Source: Candidatus Phycorickettsia trachydisci (lineage in GTDB: Bacteria > Pseudomonadota > Alphaproteobacteria > Rickettsiales > Rickettsiaceae). From it: 64,000 nucleotides of DNA. This document shows positions 54,940 to 63,905 of this stretch, piece by piece. The notes beneath the pieces are model-generated. The model worked only from the letters and a program-made list of their open reading frames with translations. It ran no database searches and was not told the origin of the DNA. The stretch spans positions 806,001-870,000 of the forward strand of contig NZ_CP027845.1 in NCBI RefSeq assembly GCF_003015145.1. The letters are read 5' to 3'. Made by a program: the position numbers and the translations under genes. Each line of letters opens with the position of its first letter. Within the stretch, counting starts at the first letter, position 1.

Positions 54940-54968
54940 TTGACATTTGTTTAATAATATTTTACTAT
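54940..54968 (+). promoter_or_regulatory. Sigma-70 promoter for the 136-residue protein
   Basis: A perfect -35 TTGACA (54940-54945) and a -10 TACTAT (54963-54968) are separated by exactly 17 bp. It is the clearest promoter I found in the window. An AAGAGG ribosome-binding site lies shortly upstream of the ATG at 55014. Confidence 0.75.
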
Positions 54969-55013
54969 AAGTATAGTTATATTTGTTTTAAGCATTAAGA
55001 GGTTAAAATTATT

Positions 55014-55424
55014 ATGTCTGTCAATACAAAATCAACTCTCAAGGTTCAAATAGGCCACTTACTTTCTGAAGCATTAACAAAAAAAGCTATAGAAATTCCT
55101 GTCAATTTAGCAGCCACAGCAATAACAAATTATTTTAACCTTGGCGGCAAGATAGCTAGCCCAGATGCTTACTACATAACCGCAGATCGAATTGATAACT
55201 TCACAAACGGCACTATATCGATACTTACCGGTGTATTAGCTCATGTTACCGTGAAAGATTATGTAAAAAGTACCTTTGATTATTTGCTAAGCCCTGTTTT
55301 TGGATATAAACACAGCGATTTAGGGGAATCATTAGATTTTGTAAGAGAAAAATCTTTAGAATCTCACGATATTATCAAAGAAGATATGGATCTAGTAGGA
55401 GCTGAATCTATACCCGCATATTAA
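55014..55424 (+). CDS. Uncharacterised small protein (136 aa)
   Basis: Not recognised. The protein has no signal peptide. Two moderately hydrophobic stretches (IPVNLAATAITNYFNLGG and ISILTGVLAHVTV) could insert in or touch a membrane, and the C-terminus is acidic (HDIIKEDMDLVGAESIPAY). Its gene has a near-consensus promoter, a good AAGAGG ribosome-binding site and a 10-bp terminator-like hairpin directly behind it. It is therefore likely a well-expressed monocistronic gene. Confidence 0.7.
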   Translation: MSVNTKSTLKVQIGHLLSEALTKKAIEIPVNLAATAITNYFNLGGKIASPDAYYITADRIDNFTNGTISILTGVLAHVTVKDYVKSTFDYLLSPVFGYKHSDLGESLDFVREKSLESHDIIKEDMDLVGAESIPAY

Positions 55425-55428
55425 AAAC

Positions 55429-55455
55429 ATTAGGCGCTTGTTACCAGCGCCTAAT
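55429..55455. terminator. 10-bp hairpin after the 136-residue protein gene
   Basis: ATTAGGCGCT and AGCGCCTAAT are perfect complements around the loop TGTTACC. It starts 4 bp after the stop codon. A T-run is missing on the plus side (AAATC follows), while the minus side has GTTTTTAA. Termination of the upstream gene is still the simplest role. Confidence 0.65.
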
Positions 55456-55654
55456 AAATCTAGAGGTGCAAAAAACTTTATTTCTAGTCTTATCAATCAT
55501 TCCTAAATTCTTTCACAATTTCAACTTCCTTAAAACTATTACACCTCACTATTAGATTACCAAAACAAACTAAACCTACTGTTGGCATTTTGAATTCCAA
55601 TAAACTATCATTAAATTAGTTTACTTAAACAATCAATTAAATATAGGTACTACT

Positions 55655-56509
55655 ATGGAATCGAACATTGCAGAGGCCTATTTAAAACCTTATCCAACTC
55701 AGATAACAAGGGTTACAGAAAGTTCTATTGTTTGGAAGGATGAAACCCATATGCCGTTAGGCGATATAAGAGAAAAGACTTTTCAAGAAAGGCTTGAAAA
55801 TCCCTCTTTATTTGATCAAATATCCATCCCTTATATTGCTGGCTCAGAAGGAATAGAAAAGGCCAAAGAAGTTAATTACGACCCTGGAAGGTTACGTTAT
55901 ACCCCTTTTTTTAAAAAAATGTATGGCGAGACAGAAGAAGAAGTAAAAAAGAACTTAGTGAAGGTAGAGTGGTTGCCAAAAAGCTTTGCTAAAGATGATG
56001 GTTCTCCCAAATACATAATTCTTGTTACTAAAGTGAATAATGTATCAGAAATAATTTCATCCATATCATCCGAACTGGACGACTTATGTTTGCGAGATGA
56101 TAGTTTTAAACCATTTTTAGAAAAACCCGGAGGAACATTTAATTGGAGGGTAATTGCAGGTACTGATAGAATGAGCGCACATAGCTTTGGTATGACCATA
56201 GATATTAATGTGCACCATTCTAATTATTGGCTATGGGACTATAAAAAAGAACTAGGTCTGCCACAAGATGCAGTTGTGAACGAATCAGACGTAGATATGA
56301 CCAAATTTCCTGCATATCGTAATAAAATTCCTTACGAGATTGTTGAGATTTTTGAGAAGCATGGCTTTATATGGGGAGGAAAATGGTTTCATTATGATAC
56401 CATGCACTTTGAATATCGTCCTGAATTGCTTTTAGAGAATTATCAAACTACCAAAGTTGATATAGATCTATCTGGAACTGATGGTACACAAATAGAACAG
56501 GTTTCTTAA
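55655..56509 (+). CDS. M15-family peptidoglycan peptidase without signal peptide
   Basis: Zinc metallopeptidase fold of the VanY/CwlK group (284 aa), which cuts the peptide part of peptidoglycan. Zinc ligands are His176 and Asp183 in SAHSFGMTID and His251 in DTMHFEY; Asp248 is where a catalytic acid is expected. The first 110 residues are not recognised and contain no signal peptide or membrane span, unusual for an enzyme that must reach the periplasm. It may be exported by a dedicated system or act on imported muropeptides. Expressed alone, with a 230-bp upstream gap. Confidence 0.85.
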   Translation: MESNIAEAYLKPYPTQITRVTESSIVWKDETHMPLGDIREKTFQERLENPSLFDQISIPYIAGSEGIEKAKEVNYDPGRLRYTPFFKKMYGETEEEVKKNLVKVEWLPKSFAKDDGSPKYIILVTKVNNVSEIISSISSELDDLCLRDDSFKPFLEKPGGTFNWRVIAGTDRMSAHSFGMTIDINVHHSNYWLWDYKKELGLPQDAVVNESDVDMTKFPAYRNKIPYEIVEIFEKHGFIWGGKWFHYDTMHFEYRPELLLENYQTTKVDIDLSGTDGTQIEQVS

Positions 56510-56577
56510 ATTTGAAATGAGTCTAACTTACAACTGTAAAATGTAAAAATCTAGCATACCTGTATATACAAAGGCAA

Positions 56578-57189
56578 TTACCTATTAGAAGGCTTTAGAT
56601 AAATTTCACGTTTTTCGATAATCTTATCGATTAAGCCAAAATCTTTTGCAGCTTTAGCATCCATAAAATTATCACGCTCCATACTACGCTCAACTACAGA
56701 AAGTTTTTGAGATGTATGTTTAACGTAGATATTATTTAGATTCTTTTTGATTTTAATAATTTCTTGAGCATGGATCTCAATATCAGTTGCCTGACCCCTG
56801 AAACCACCAGAAGGTTGATGGATCATTATACGACTATTTGCAAGAGCATGTCTTAAACCCTTTTCACCAGCCATAAGAAGCAAGGATGCAGCAGAACAAG
56901 CTTGACCCAAACAAAACGTCGCAATCTTAGGCTTGATATATTGCATAGTGTCATATATCGCAAGTCCAGCAGTTACAACTCCCCCAGGAGAGTTAATATA
57001 CATATAGATATCCTTCTCTGGATTTTCTGACTCTAAGAATAATAGCTGAGCGATTATAGAATTAGCCATCCCATCCTCAATAGTACCACAAACAAAGATT
57101 ATTCTTTCCTTAAGGAGCCTTGAGTATATGTCATATGCACGCTCACCTCTTGCTGTTTGTTCGATAACGATAGGGACGAAGCTGTTCAT
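56578..57189 (-). CDS. clpP: ATP-dependent Clp protease proteolytic subunit
   Basis: Serine peptidase that forms the proteolytic barrel with ClpX or ClpA (203 aa). The catalytic Ser99 is in [14 protein letters not shown] and His124 in [10 protein letters not shown]; the YINSPGG oxyanion loop is present. It follows tig by 2 bp, the common tig-clpP order. clpX, the usual next gene, is not downstream here. Confidence 0.97.
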   Translation of the reverse strand: MNSFVPIVIEQTARGERAYDIYSRLLKERIIFVCGTIEDGMANSIIAQLLFLESENPEKDIYMYINSPGGVVTAGLAIYDTMQYIKPKIATFCLGQACSAASLLLMAGEKGLRHALANSRIMIHQPSGGFRGQATDIEIHAQEIIKIKKNLNNIYVKHTSQKLSVVERSMERDNFMDAKAAKDFGLIDKIIEKREIYLKPSNR

Positions 57190-57191
57190 AA

Positions 57192-58571
57192 TTACGCTAA
57201 TTTATTTTCTGTTTCTTTATCTAAAATCTTCTCTAGATCCTCAAATTTACAAGTCTTTTCCTTGCTCTGAACTTCATGTTCTAAAATGAACTTTACGACC
57301 TTGCGCTCAAGAGCTGCCCCTGAAAACATTTTTATATTCTCAGGATTTTTGTAAAACCACTGAACTGCAGCTGCTTGATCAGACAACGGCATGCTCCTGA
57401 TTTCTCTCATAAATGTCTCCTCCAGATCTTTATTATCAATCTCTATATCTTTTTGCTTTGCATATTCATTAAGAGCCATACCAATACGAGCTCTACGAGA
57501 TGCAAATTTTTTAGAGTAAGATACTAATTCTTCTTCTTTTTTATCTTTCCAAAATTCATCCTCATTTTTAACTTTCTGGACTCTGTCAAAAATTGTCTTA
57601 TACTCTCTCTCTATCAAACTAGGTGGTACTTCAAAATCAAGTACGTCTTCTAATTTATTGAAAAGTCTTAAGGATAAAATTGTGTAAACCTGCTCCTGAA
57701 CGGCGTTTTCTTTAAACTTCTTAATACCTTCTTTTAACTCTTTGATGCCTTTATGTCCAAATTTTTTAGCAAAGTCATCATTCAATTCAGCAGGCACACT
57801 AGCATCTATACCACACACCTTTACCTGATATTTGACCTTTTTGCCAGCTAATGATTTATCCTCAAAGTCATCTGGATAATTGACCGTAACATCAAAAGTA
57901 TCATCTATTTTTTTACCAATAACACTCTTCTGTAATTTTGTTGCCAGATGTGTATCATGTATCAGTTTATGGCATTCTTGATGATCTTTATTGTCTGTAT
58001 GTGTATGATGCTTACTAAATACCAATGCTGCATCTTTTGGTAAGAAATAAATTCCTTGAGCAACTATTTGATCTTTTGTTATATCAAGGAGCAAACGATC
58101 TGTTTTTTCAGCAGGATCAGTTTTAGGATTGTAATCAAAAGCTCCTTTTAAAAGATTTTGAATTTCTTTATCTATATCTTTATCTTGAACTTGAACCACA
58201 GGCTTTTCAACAGAAATTTCCTTAAAATCAGGCAACTTAATTTCTGGCATTACCTCAAACTTCAGAGTGAAAGATAAATCTTTTTCCCTCTCTCTTTGCA
58301 AATCCTTTAGCTCAGGGTCACCAAAAACATTAAGATCCTTAATCTCTTTTTCGACAGATTCTTTTATTGCTTCCTGCACGAGCTCATTATAAATCGCATC
58401 GCCAAACTGCTTAACCACTAACCATTTAGGAGCCTTACCTGGTCTATAGCCTGGCATACGTACAAGAGATGCAGCTTCAGATAATTTTTCTTCAAATTTC
58501 TGATTCATTTCAGCCGCAGGTATATTTACCTTAACTTCTTTTTCTAAGCTACTATTTTGAATTTCTGACAT
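57192..58571 (-). CDS. tig: Trigger factor
   Basis: Ribosome-bound folding chaperone (459 aa). The N-terminal ribosome-binding domain holds [21 protein letters not shown], close to the usual GFRxGK. A PPIase (FKBP-like) domain follows ([25 protein letters not shown]), and then the C-terminal substrate domain. A His-rich loop ([15 protein letters not shown]) is inserted in the PPIase domain, an unusual feature. Co-transcribed with clpP. Confidence 0.96.
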   Translation of the reverse strand: MSEIQNSSLEKEVKVNIPAAEMNQKFEEKLSEAASLVRMPGYRPGKAPKWLVVKQFGDAIYNELVQEAIKESVEKEIKDLNVFGDPELKDLQREREKDLSFTLKFEVMPEIKLPDFKEISVEKPVVQVQDKDIDKEIQNLLKGAFDYNPKTDPAEKTDRLLLDITKDQIVAQGIYFLPKDAALVFSKHHTHTDNKDHQECHKLIHDTHLATKLQKSVIGKKIDDTFDVTVNYPDDFEDKSLAGKKVKYQVKVCGIDASVPAELNDDFAKKFGHKGIKELKEGIKKFKENAVQEQVYTILSLRLFNKLEDVLDFEVPPSLIEREYKTIFDRVQKVKNEDEFWKDKKEEELVSYSKKFASRRARIGMALNEYAKQKDIEIDNKDLEETFMREIRSMPLSDQAAAVQWFYKNPENIKMFSGAALERKVVKFILEHEVQSKEKTCKFEDLEKILDKETENKLA

Positions 58572-58599
58572 ACTGCCTATATTATTTTACAAATATTTC

Positions 58600-58683
58600 T
58601 GGTGCGGATGAAGGGACTTGAACCCCCATGCCTCTCGGCGTCAGATTCTAAGTCTGGTGCGTCTGCCATTCCGCCACATCCGC
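58600..58683 (-). tRNA. tRNA-Leu (TAG)
   Basis: Minus-strand, 84 nt, with the long variable arm of a class II tRNA (TGACGCCGAGAGGCA region). The acceptor GCGGATG pairs with CATCCGC, the anticodon loop is CTTAGAA with anticodon TAG, and CCA is encoded. It lies 28 bp upstream of tig on the same strand. Confidence 0.95.
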
Positions 58684-58705
58684 ATGTCGCATTGTCTAAA
58701 AAGAA

Positions 58706-59860
58706 TTATTTTGACTGCGCATCAAAGAATTGTAGCAGAAAATTATAATATACGCTATATAATTTTTCTAAATCACTAATAATTAAGTGCTCATCTACCT
58801 GGTGAGCCGCATTACTAGCTAGCCCAAATTCTACAACCGGACAAGTATCAACAATAAATCTACCATCCGAAGTACCACCATAGGTTGTGGGCTGAGCTTT
58901 TCGTCCCGTTATTTGTTTAATTGATTGCTGAAATAATTCCACATACTTATTTTTTATGTTAGTTATAAAAGGCTCAGACTCTCCTTCAAGTAACTCTAAT
59001 TTAAAATGAGGCGTAATTTGCAAGATTTTGTTTTTCAAAAATAATTTCAAAGAGTGGGCTGAATGCAGATTATTGAATCTTACGTTAAACCTAATAGAAG
59101 TTTTTTCAGGCACTATATTCGTTACAATGTTACTTGTATCAATAGATGTAATGTTTAATTTTGATGCTGGAAACATGTCGTTACCAGTATCTAATATATC
59201 ATCGATCAAAAAATCTAAAATCTTATTTGCTGGAATATGAGGATTAGAGAAGTTATCATATGCAACATGCCCTTGCTTGCCATAAACTTCTAAAACAAAA
59301 TTTGCACTACCTCTTCGCCCAATTTGCAAAGAATCTCCAAAATATTCTTGATAAGTAGGCTCTCCTAAAATGCAAAAATCCATTCTCATTCCTTTATCCT
59401 CTAACCATTCCATTACAGCTTTTGTACCGTATTTTGCTACCCCTTCTTCATCTGAAGTAATTAGAAAACTGACTTGATCAGTATCATTGTTTATCAAATA
59501 ATCTCGCGCTGCCAAAATCATAGCCGCAAGCCCTCCTTTCATATCCACCGCACCTCTACCATATAGCCTATCACCATCAACTTGGCCTGAAAATGGAGGA
59601 TATTTCCAACGCTCTAAATCACCACATGGCACAACATCAACATGTCCCCCAAAACATAAATTAGGACCCTGATTTTTATAAGCATAAAGATTTGTTATTT
59701 GCTGATACTCAGGTCCAAACTTTAAGATGTGAGTTTTAAAACCATAATGTTTCAGCAAATCATCTATATATTCTATGCACCCGCTACTATATGGAGTAAT
59801 AGATGGAAATTCTATGAGCTTTTTCGCAAGCCCTACAAGATCTATTTTATATGGACTCAT
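58706..59860 (-). CDS. dapE: Succinyl-diaminopimelate desuccinylase
   Basis: Zinc hydrolase of the succinylase branch of diaminopimelate/lysine synthesis (384 aa). Metal-site blocks are GGHVDVVPCGD, GRGAVDMKGGLAAMI, TSDEEGVAKYGT and ILGEPT, with the distal His in NAAHQVDEH. It follows dapD by 1 bp, giving two consecutive steps of the pathway in order. Diaminopimelate is needed for a peptidoglycan cross-link peptide, in agreement with murD and the muropeptide enzymes in the window. Confidence 0.96.
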   Translation of the reverse strand: MSPYKIDLVGLAKKLIEFPSITPYSSGCIEYIDDLLKHYGFKTHILKFGPEYQQITNLYAYKNQGPNLCFGGHVDVVPCGDLERWKYPPFSGQVDGDRLYGRGAVDMKGGLAAMILAARDYLINNDTDQVSFLITSDEEGVAKYGTKAVMEWLEDKGMRMDFCILGEPTYQEYFGDSLQIGRRGSANFVLEVYGKQGHVAYDNFSNPHIPANKILDFLIDDILDTGNDMFPASKLNITSIDTSNIVTNIVPEKTSIRFNVRFNNLHSAHSLKLFLKNKILQITPHFKLELLEGESEPFITNIKNKYVELFQQSIKQITGRKAQPTTYGGTSDGRFIVDTCPVVEFGLASNAAHQVDEHLIISDLEKLYSVYYNFLLQFFDAQSK

Positions 59861-59861
59861 T

Positions 59862-60692
59862 TTAAGGTCTTAGCATTTGATTAATAGAAGTTTTTACTCT
59901 AGTTTGAGCAGTTACCTTTTTAATTATAATCGGAGAAATTAAACTTATAATACTATTATTTGAAGGCACGATGCCGGGCACAACTACACTATAAGGAGGA
60001 ACAGCGCCATATAAAACTTCTCCGGTTTCTTTATCATATATCTTAGTTGAGCTAGTTAAAATAACTCCAGCTCCTACTACGCTTCCCTCTCCCACTACAA
60101 CTCCTTCACTAATTTGAGATCCCGCGCCTATAAAACAATTATCTTCAACAATTACAGGATTTGCATTTATAGGCTCTAAGACTCCTCCAATCGTTACACA
60201 GCTTGAAATATGACAAGATTTTCCAATTTGCGCACAAGAGCCAATAGTCGCCATACTATCAATCATTGAATTATCATCAATCCACACGCCAATATTAACA
60301 AAAGAAGGCATAATAATCACTTTGGATCCTATAAACACTCCATTTCTTATAATCGCACCTGGAACAATCCTCAAATTTCTATTTTTAAACTCTTCGTGCG
60401 GGCTACTCTCACCAAATCTTGCATCAATTTTATCATATCCCTTACCAAAAGGTGAATCAAAAACTTTGTTGTCAGCAAATTTAAATAGAAGCAGAATAGC
60501 TTGCTTAACGTAAACATTTGTCTGCCAAACGCCTTCCCTTTTTTCACAAGCTCTAATTTTACCTTCATTAAGCATGCTAATAATATTTTTTAAAAATTCC
60601 AAAGCTTTAGTTTTAGCATGATAATTTTGCAAAATTGCCTCTTTTTCTTTCCATAAATCCTCTATTTTTTCTACTACTTGCGTTTGATTCAT
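59862..60692 (-). CDS. dapD: Tetrahydrodipicolinate N-succinyltransferase
   Basis: Succinylates tetrahydrodipicolinate (276 aa). The left-handed beta-helix of hexapeptide repeats spans about residues 105-225 (VNIGVWIDDNSMIDSMATIG and onward). The N-terminal block EKREGVWQTNVYVKQAILL and the SSPHEEF motif are family-specific. First gene of the dapD-dapE pair. Confidence 0.96.
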   Translation of the reverse strand: MNQTQVVEKIEDLWKEKEAILQNYHAKTKALEFLKNIISMLNEGKIRACEKREGVWQTNVYVKQAILLLFKFADNKVFDSPFGKGYDKIDARFGESSPHEEFKNRNLRIVPGAIIRNGVFIGSKVIIMPSFVNIGVWIDDNSMIDSMATIGSCAQIGKSCHISSCVTIGGVLEPINANPVIVEDNCFIGAGSQISEGVVVGEGSVVGAGVILTSSTKIYDKETGEVLYGAVPPYSVVVPGIVPSNNSIISLISPIIIKKVTAQTRVKTSINQMLRP

Positions 60693-60739
60693 ATAATGTT
60701 TAAAGTAACCTTATTATTATAATCTTTATATTTTATACT

Positions 60740-61291
60740 ATGCACGTATCTTGTCCTAACTGCCAAGCCGTTTTCATTGCAGATACAAAAATTTTAAAAA
60801 AAGCAACGAAGCTAAAATGCTCCAAATGTGAGCATATGTGGGATAAAAAACCTTGCAAAGCTAATACTTGCTGGCTTACAAAATTCATATGCTTCTTGTT
60901 TAAAAGTTTCGTATTCCTACTATTATTACTCGTTGCGCTCTATTATTCAATCTCTGCTTTAAGTGATATGAAGTTTGAAGCTTCTTTGGATAAATTTATA
61001 AGGGAGGATGATAAATCAATAGCATTATTTGTAAAGATTGACAAAAAAGAACCAGGTCCAGCGTTTTCATTTTTTAATCCCAACGTCATCCAAGTGACTT
61101 TTGTGCAAGGAAAAAAAACTATAGCAACTAAATTTGTTACAAATAATTTTTCATTGCGCCAAGGTGAGCATATGATTGTAAAAACTTCTTTCCAAGATGT
61201 AGAAGATTTTGAAAAGATAGATTTAAAGCTCCTTAACATAGCAGATTTTGCTTTATATCAGGTTAATAATTATTTAAACAAAGTTCTATGA
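60740..61291 (+). CDS. Zinc-ribbon membrane protein (MJ0042-type finger)
   Basis: The N-terminal finger uses Cys5/Cys8 (CPNC) and Cys27/Cys30 (CSKC) with a following MWDK, as in the MJ0042/zinc-ribbon family common in alphaproteobacteria. A single span (residues about 49-70, FICFLFKSFVFLLLLLVALYY) separates it from a 110-residue periplasmic part that is otherwise unrecognised. Function unknown. It overlaps the RDD gene by 4 bp (ATGA), so the two proteins are probably partners. Confidence 0.85.
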   Translation: MHVSCPNCQAVFIADTKILKKATKLKCSKCEHMWDKKPCKANTCWLTKFICFLFKSFVFLLLLLVALYYSISALSDMKFEASLDKFIREDDKSIALFVKIDKKEPGPAFSFFNPNVIQVTFVQGKKTIATKFVTNNFSLRQGEHMIVKTSFQDVEDFEKIDLKLLNIADFALYQVNNYLNKVL

Positions 61292-61749
61292 TACAGAATA
61301 AACAAATAGTATATCCAACTTTTATCACCAGAATGTTTACAATGATTTTGGATTCAACATTTCTCATGTTTGTAGCATTTGTGCTGAATAATGTTATCTT
61401 TCAAGTAGTTTTTTGGATAAATAAGGTAGATAACGTAAAGGCATTATTAGAAGTCATAGGCGAAGTGGGATTTATGAAAATTTTTTTGGTAAATATCATG
61501 ATACAACTGATACTTTTTTGTGTATACGTCCTTGGGTTTTGGTTTTACTTTTCCGCAACACCTTCTCAACTTGCCTTAGGCATGAAAATCTTAGATAACG
61601 ATACTTTGCAAAAACCAACAAGATCACAATTTATTATACGATTTTTCGCTCTGTTTCTCTTTCCTATTAGTATCCTTTTCACGTTGTTTACAAAACGTAA
61701 GCAAGCTTTACACGATATGATATCCAAAACCGTGATTATAAGTAGGTAA
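61288..61749 (+). CDS. RDD-family membrane protein
   Basis: Short membrane protein (153 aa) with three or four spans. The RDD signature is only partly kept (TFITRMFTMILDSTFLMF), and the second motif QLALGMKILDND is clear. RDD proteins are mostly uncharacterised; a few act as transporters. Coupled to the zinc-ribbon gene. Confidence 0.82.
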   Translation: MIQNKQIVYPTFITRMFTMILDSTFLMFVAFVLNNVIFQVVFWINKVDNVKALLEVIGEVGFMKIFLVNIMIQLILFCVYVLGFWFYFSATPSQLALGMKILDNDTLQKPTRSQFIIRFFALFLFPISILFTLFTKRKQALHDMISKTVIISR

Positions 61750-61924
61750 GGTTGTTAATAACTTTACAACTCTCGATTGACAAGAATATCTTACAAACAT
61801 ATTAATTTTGGCTAATTTTGATATATCTTATATAAATATGATATATCTGTAATTTCTATCAATTTTAATTCCTATTATTATATGATATTATGGCATCTTA
61901 GGTTATAACATATAAAATCATAGC

Positions 61925-63085
61925 ATGGAGAAGGATAGAAATTACGCCCTAGATTCATTAAGGGGATTTGCGTCTATTGGTGTATGTATTCGTCATTATC
62001 TACACTTTATCGATTTTCCACAGTTTATTAGTGCACCGTTTTCAAATGCGTTAATTATTTGCTATAAGCTAGGAGGGCTTTTTGTAGATTTCTTTTTTTG
62101 TTTGAGCGGTTTTATTTTTTTTTGCTATTACGCAGAAAAAATCAGCTCAAGAGAAGTCAAATTTAAAGAATTCGTAATACTAAGAATATCAAGGCTTTAC
62201 CCTTTAATTTTAATTACATTGGTTATTACCAGTATTCTGCAGTATACACTTTTTATTAACCAAGGCAAATTTTTCATCTACCATAATAATAACTACTTTA
62301 CGTTCTTTACCAATTTATGCTTCTTACAACGTGGATTCTTTGGAGGCGACTTTTCATTCAATGGACCAACTTGGAGTTTGGCTATCGAATTTTGGCTCTA
62401 TCTCATATTCTTCTATCTATCATACTCTTACCCTAAACAACTGGGATTTTTAGCCCCTTTAATCTCTCTGCTTTTTTTTACTGCATATAGTAACGATATT
62501 CGTTTCGGTATGATTATTTTTTCTGCTGATTTTGAAAGAGGCCTGTCTAACTTTTTTTTAGGAGGAACTTTATACTACTGCGTAAAGTACCTTAAGGATA
62601 ATTTTGATAGTTATTTAAACTTTATAGGCTTTACTGCATTCTTTTTATCTGTTACAGGGTATGTATTAACTCACCTAACATTATCATCAAACCCACATAG
62701 TTTGATACAAGATCCTTTTGAAGATTTCTTTCTATCTTTTAGTATGATAATACATCCAGGACTTATTTTGTCGCTCTCGATTTCTCCCGTATTGAACAAA
62801 TTTTTTAGTAACAAACTATTTGGTTTCTTCGGTGATATTTCTTATTCAATATATTTATGGCATGTTCCTCTGCAGCTTTTTATCTATATTTTATTTTTTA
62901 AATATAATATAAATCTTCAACTTCATACTTATAGAACTTTTGTACTATATTTTCTAGCCTTGTTTGCTTTGTCGTACCTATCGTATAAATTCCTTGAAAT
63001 TCCGGCAAAAAAAATGATAAGGTCTAAATTACTTACTAAAGATAACGTAAAAACACCTCCCATATACCTACAAAAAGTGATTTAG
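61925..63085 (+). CDS. Membrane-bound acyltransferase (OafA/YrhL type)
   Basis: Acyltransferase-3 family protein (386 aa), predicted to modify a polysaccharide, lipid or peptidoglycan with acyl groups. The entry motif is NYALDSLRGFASIGVCIRHY with the catalytic His near residue 24, and WSLAIEFWLYLIFF is the second conserved block. Ten or so spans; no C-terminal SGNH domain. The substrate is unknown. Promoter expected in the very AT-rich 175-bp upstream gap. Confidence 0.9.
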   Translation: MEKDRNYALDSLRGFASIGVCIRHYLHFIDFPQFISAPFSNALIICYKLGGLFVDFFFCLSGFIFFCYYAEKISSREVKFKEFVILRISRLYPLILITLVITSILQYTLFINQGKFFIYHNNNYFTFFTNLCFLQRGFFGGDFSFNGPTWSLAIEFWLYLIFFYLSYSYPKQLGFLAPLISLLFFTAYSNDIRFGMIIFSADFERGLSNFFLGGTLYYCVKYLKDNFDSYLNFIGFTAFFLSVTGYVLTHLTLSSNPHSLIQDPFEDFFLSFSMIIHPGLILSLSISPVLNKFFSNKLFGFFGDISYSIYLWHVPLQLFIYILFFKYNINLQLHTYRTFVLYFLALFALSYLSYKFLEIPAKKMIRSKLLTKDNVKTPPIYLQKVI

Positions 63086-63099
63086 ACTAGAATCACTTT
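63074..63099 (-). terminator. Rho-independent terminator on the minus strand
   Basis: AAAGTGATT and AATCACTTT form a perfect 9-bp stem around an 8-base loop that includes the acyltransferase stop codon. On the minus strand the stem is followed by a run of T (TTTTTG), so it should end minus-strand transcription arriving from the 63.9-kb region. On the plus strand no T-run follows. Confidence 0.65.
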
Positions 63100-63463
63100 A
63101 TGACCCATTTCTCTTAAAATAGGTCCTGTAATTAATGAAGCCAGCAAAAATATGCACGTTAAAAAACTTTTTGGTATTTTTAAGGGTTGCAACCTTGCTC
63201 AAATACTCAAGGTCTGATATTTCATTTCTATGCTCATCTAACACTTAAAAATCCTTAAAAACAAATAGTTTGTTAACGGTGCCTATTTTAGTAAATCCCT
63301 TAGATGGGTATTTGAAATGATTGTTTAAATTATCTCGAGATGTACCCTCAAAAGAAAAGGCAGATGTTGAGAAAAAATAAACTATTGAGGGTAGAGGAAG
63401 TAAAAAAGCGACATGGGCATCTAATGTATCAGAAGGATCACCTTCGCCAAGTAAAGGTAGGGG
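63100..63463 (-). pseudogene. Possible decayed gene or genome-repeat remnant
   Basis: No intact gene fills this stretch. On the minus strand 63245-63463 is open for 73 codons without a start codon (…GEGDPSDTLDAHVAFLL…). It ends in TAA, and the same frame then continues for 48 codons (…EHRNEISDLEYLSKVATL…). A shifted frame over the last 35 codons reads like a membrane helix (FLLASLITGPILREMG). I do not recognise a parent gene. The composition is richer in G+C than the surroundings, and a terminator on the same strand lies immediately behind it. Confidence 0.35.
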
Positions 63464-63473
63464 CTAAAAATCC

Positions 63474-63905
63474 TTACAATGCTATGTGATAGACCCCAGA
63501 TAATATAATCATCACTGCTTTGAAAAATCCAACTACTCCCATAGTCCTTGGAAAGTTGAATTTTAAAAATCCGCACAATACTAAAAGCACCTTGTAAGCA
63601 TTAGGAACTAAACATAGACAAAATAAGGTCATATGCCACCTCTGCCACATGTCACCCAAACTATTATATTTTACCAGACGGTCACCATTTGAACCCTTAA
63701 TAAACATATTATGCAAAACAACGCCAAAAAAATAATTTGCAAGCATTGCAAAGGTAATACCAGCTAACAAAACAATTATGACTATCTTGCTTAAACCGTC
63801 AAATTCATATATCGCCCAAAAGGCTATTTCTGAATCAAACGATAGAACCAAATTGCTATAGAATGTATCAGTAAACAGAAAAAATAATTTCTCAATAGGG
63901 CTCAT
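63474..63905 (-). CDS. Uncharacterised membrane protein (143 aa)
   Basis: Three or four hydrophobic spans (IVIIVLLAGITFAMLANYFFG, YKVLLVLCGFLKF, GVVGFFKAVMIILSGVYHI) and no soluble domain. Not recognised with confidence; the middle part has a loose resemblance to small DedA/YqaA-type membrane proteins. Its ATG overlaps the stop of the partial gene at the right edge, so the two are co-translated. It could be a truncated form of a larger membrane protein, given the decayed sequence directly downstream. Confidence 0.6.
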   Translation of the reverse strand: MSPIEKLFFLFTDTFYSNLVLSFDSEIAFWAIYEFDGLSKIVIIVLLAGITFAMLANYFFGVVLHNMFIKGSNGDRLVKYNSLGDMWQRWHMTLFCLCLVPNAYKVLLVLCGFLKFNFPRTMGVVGFFKAVMIILSGVYHIAL

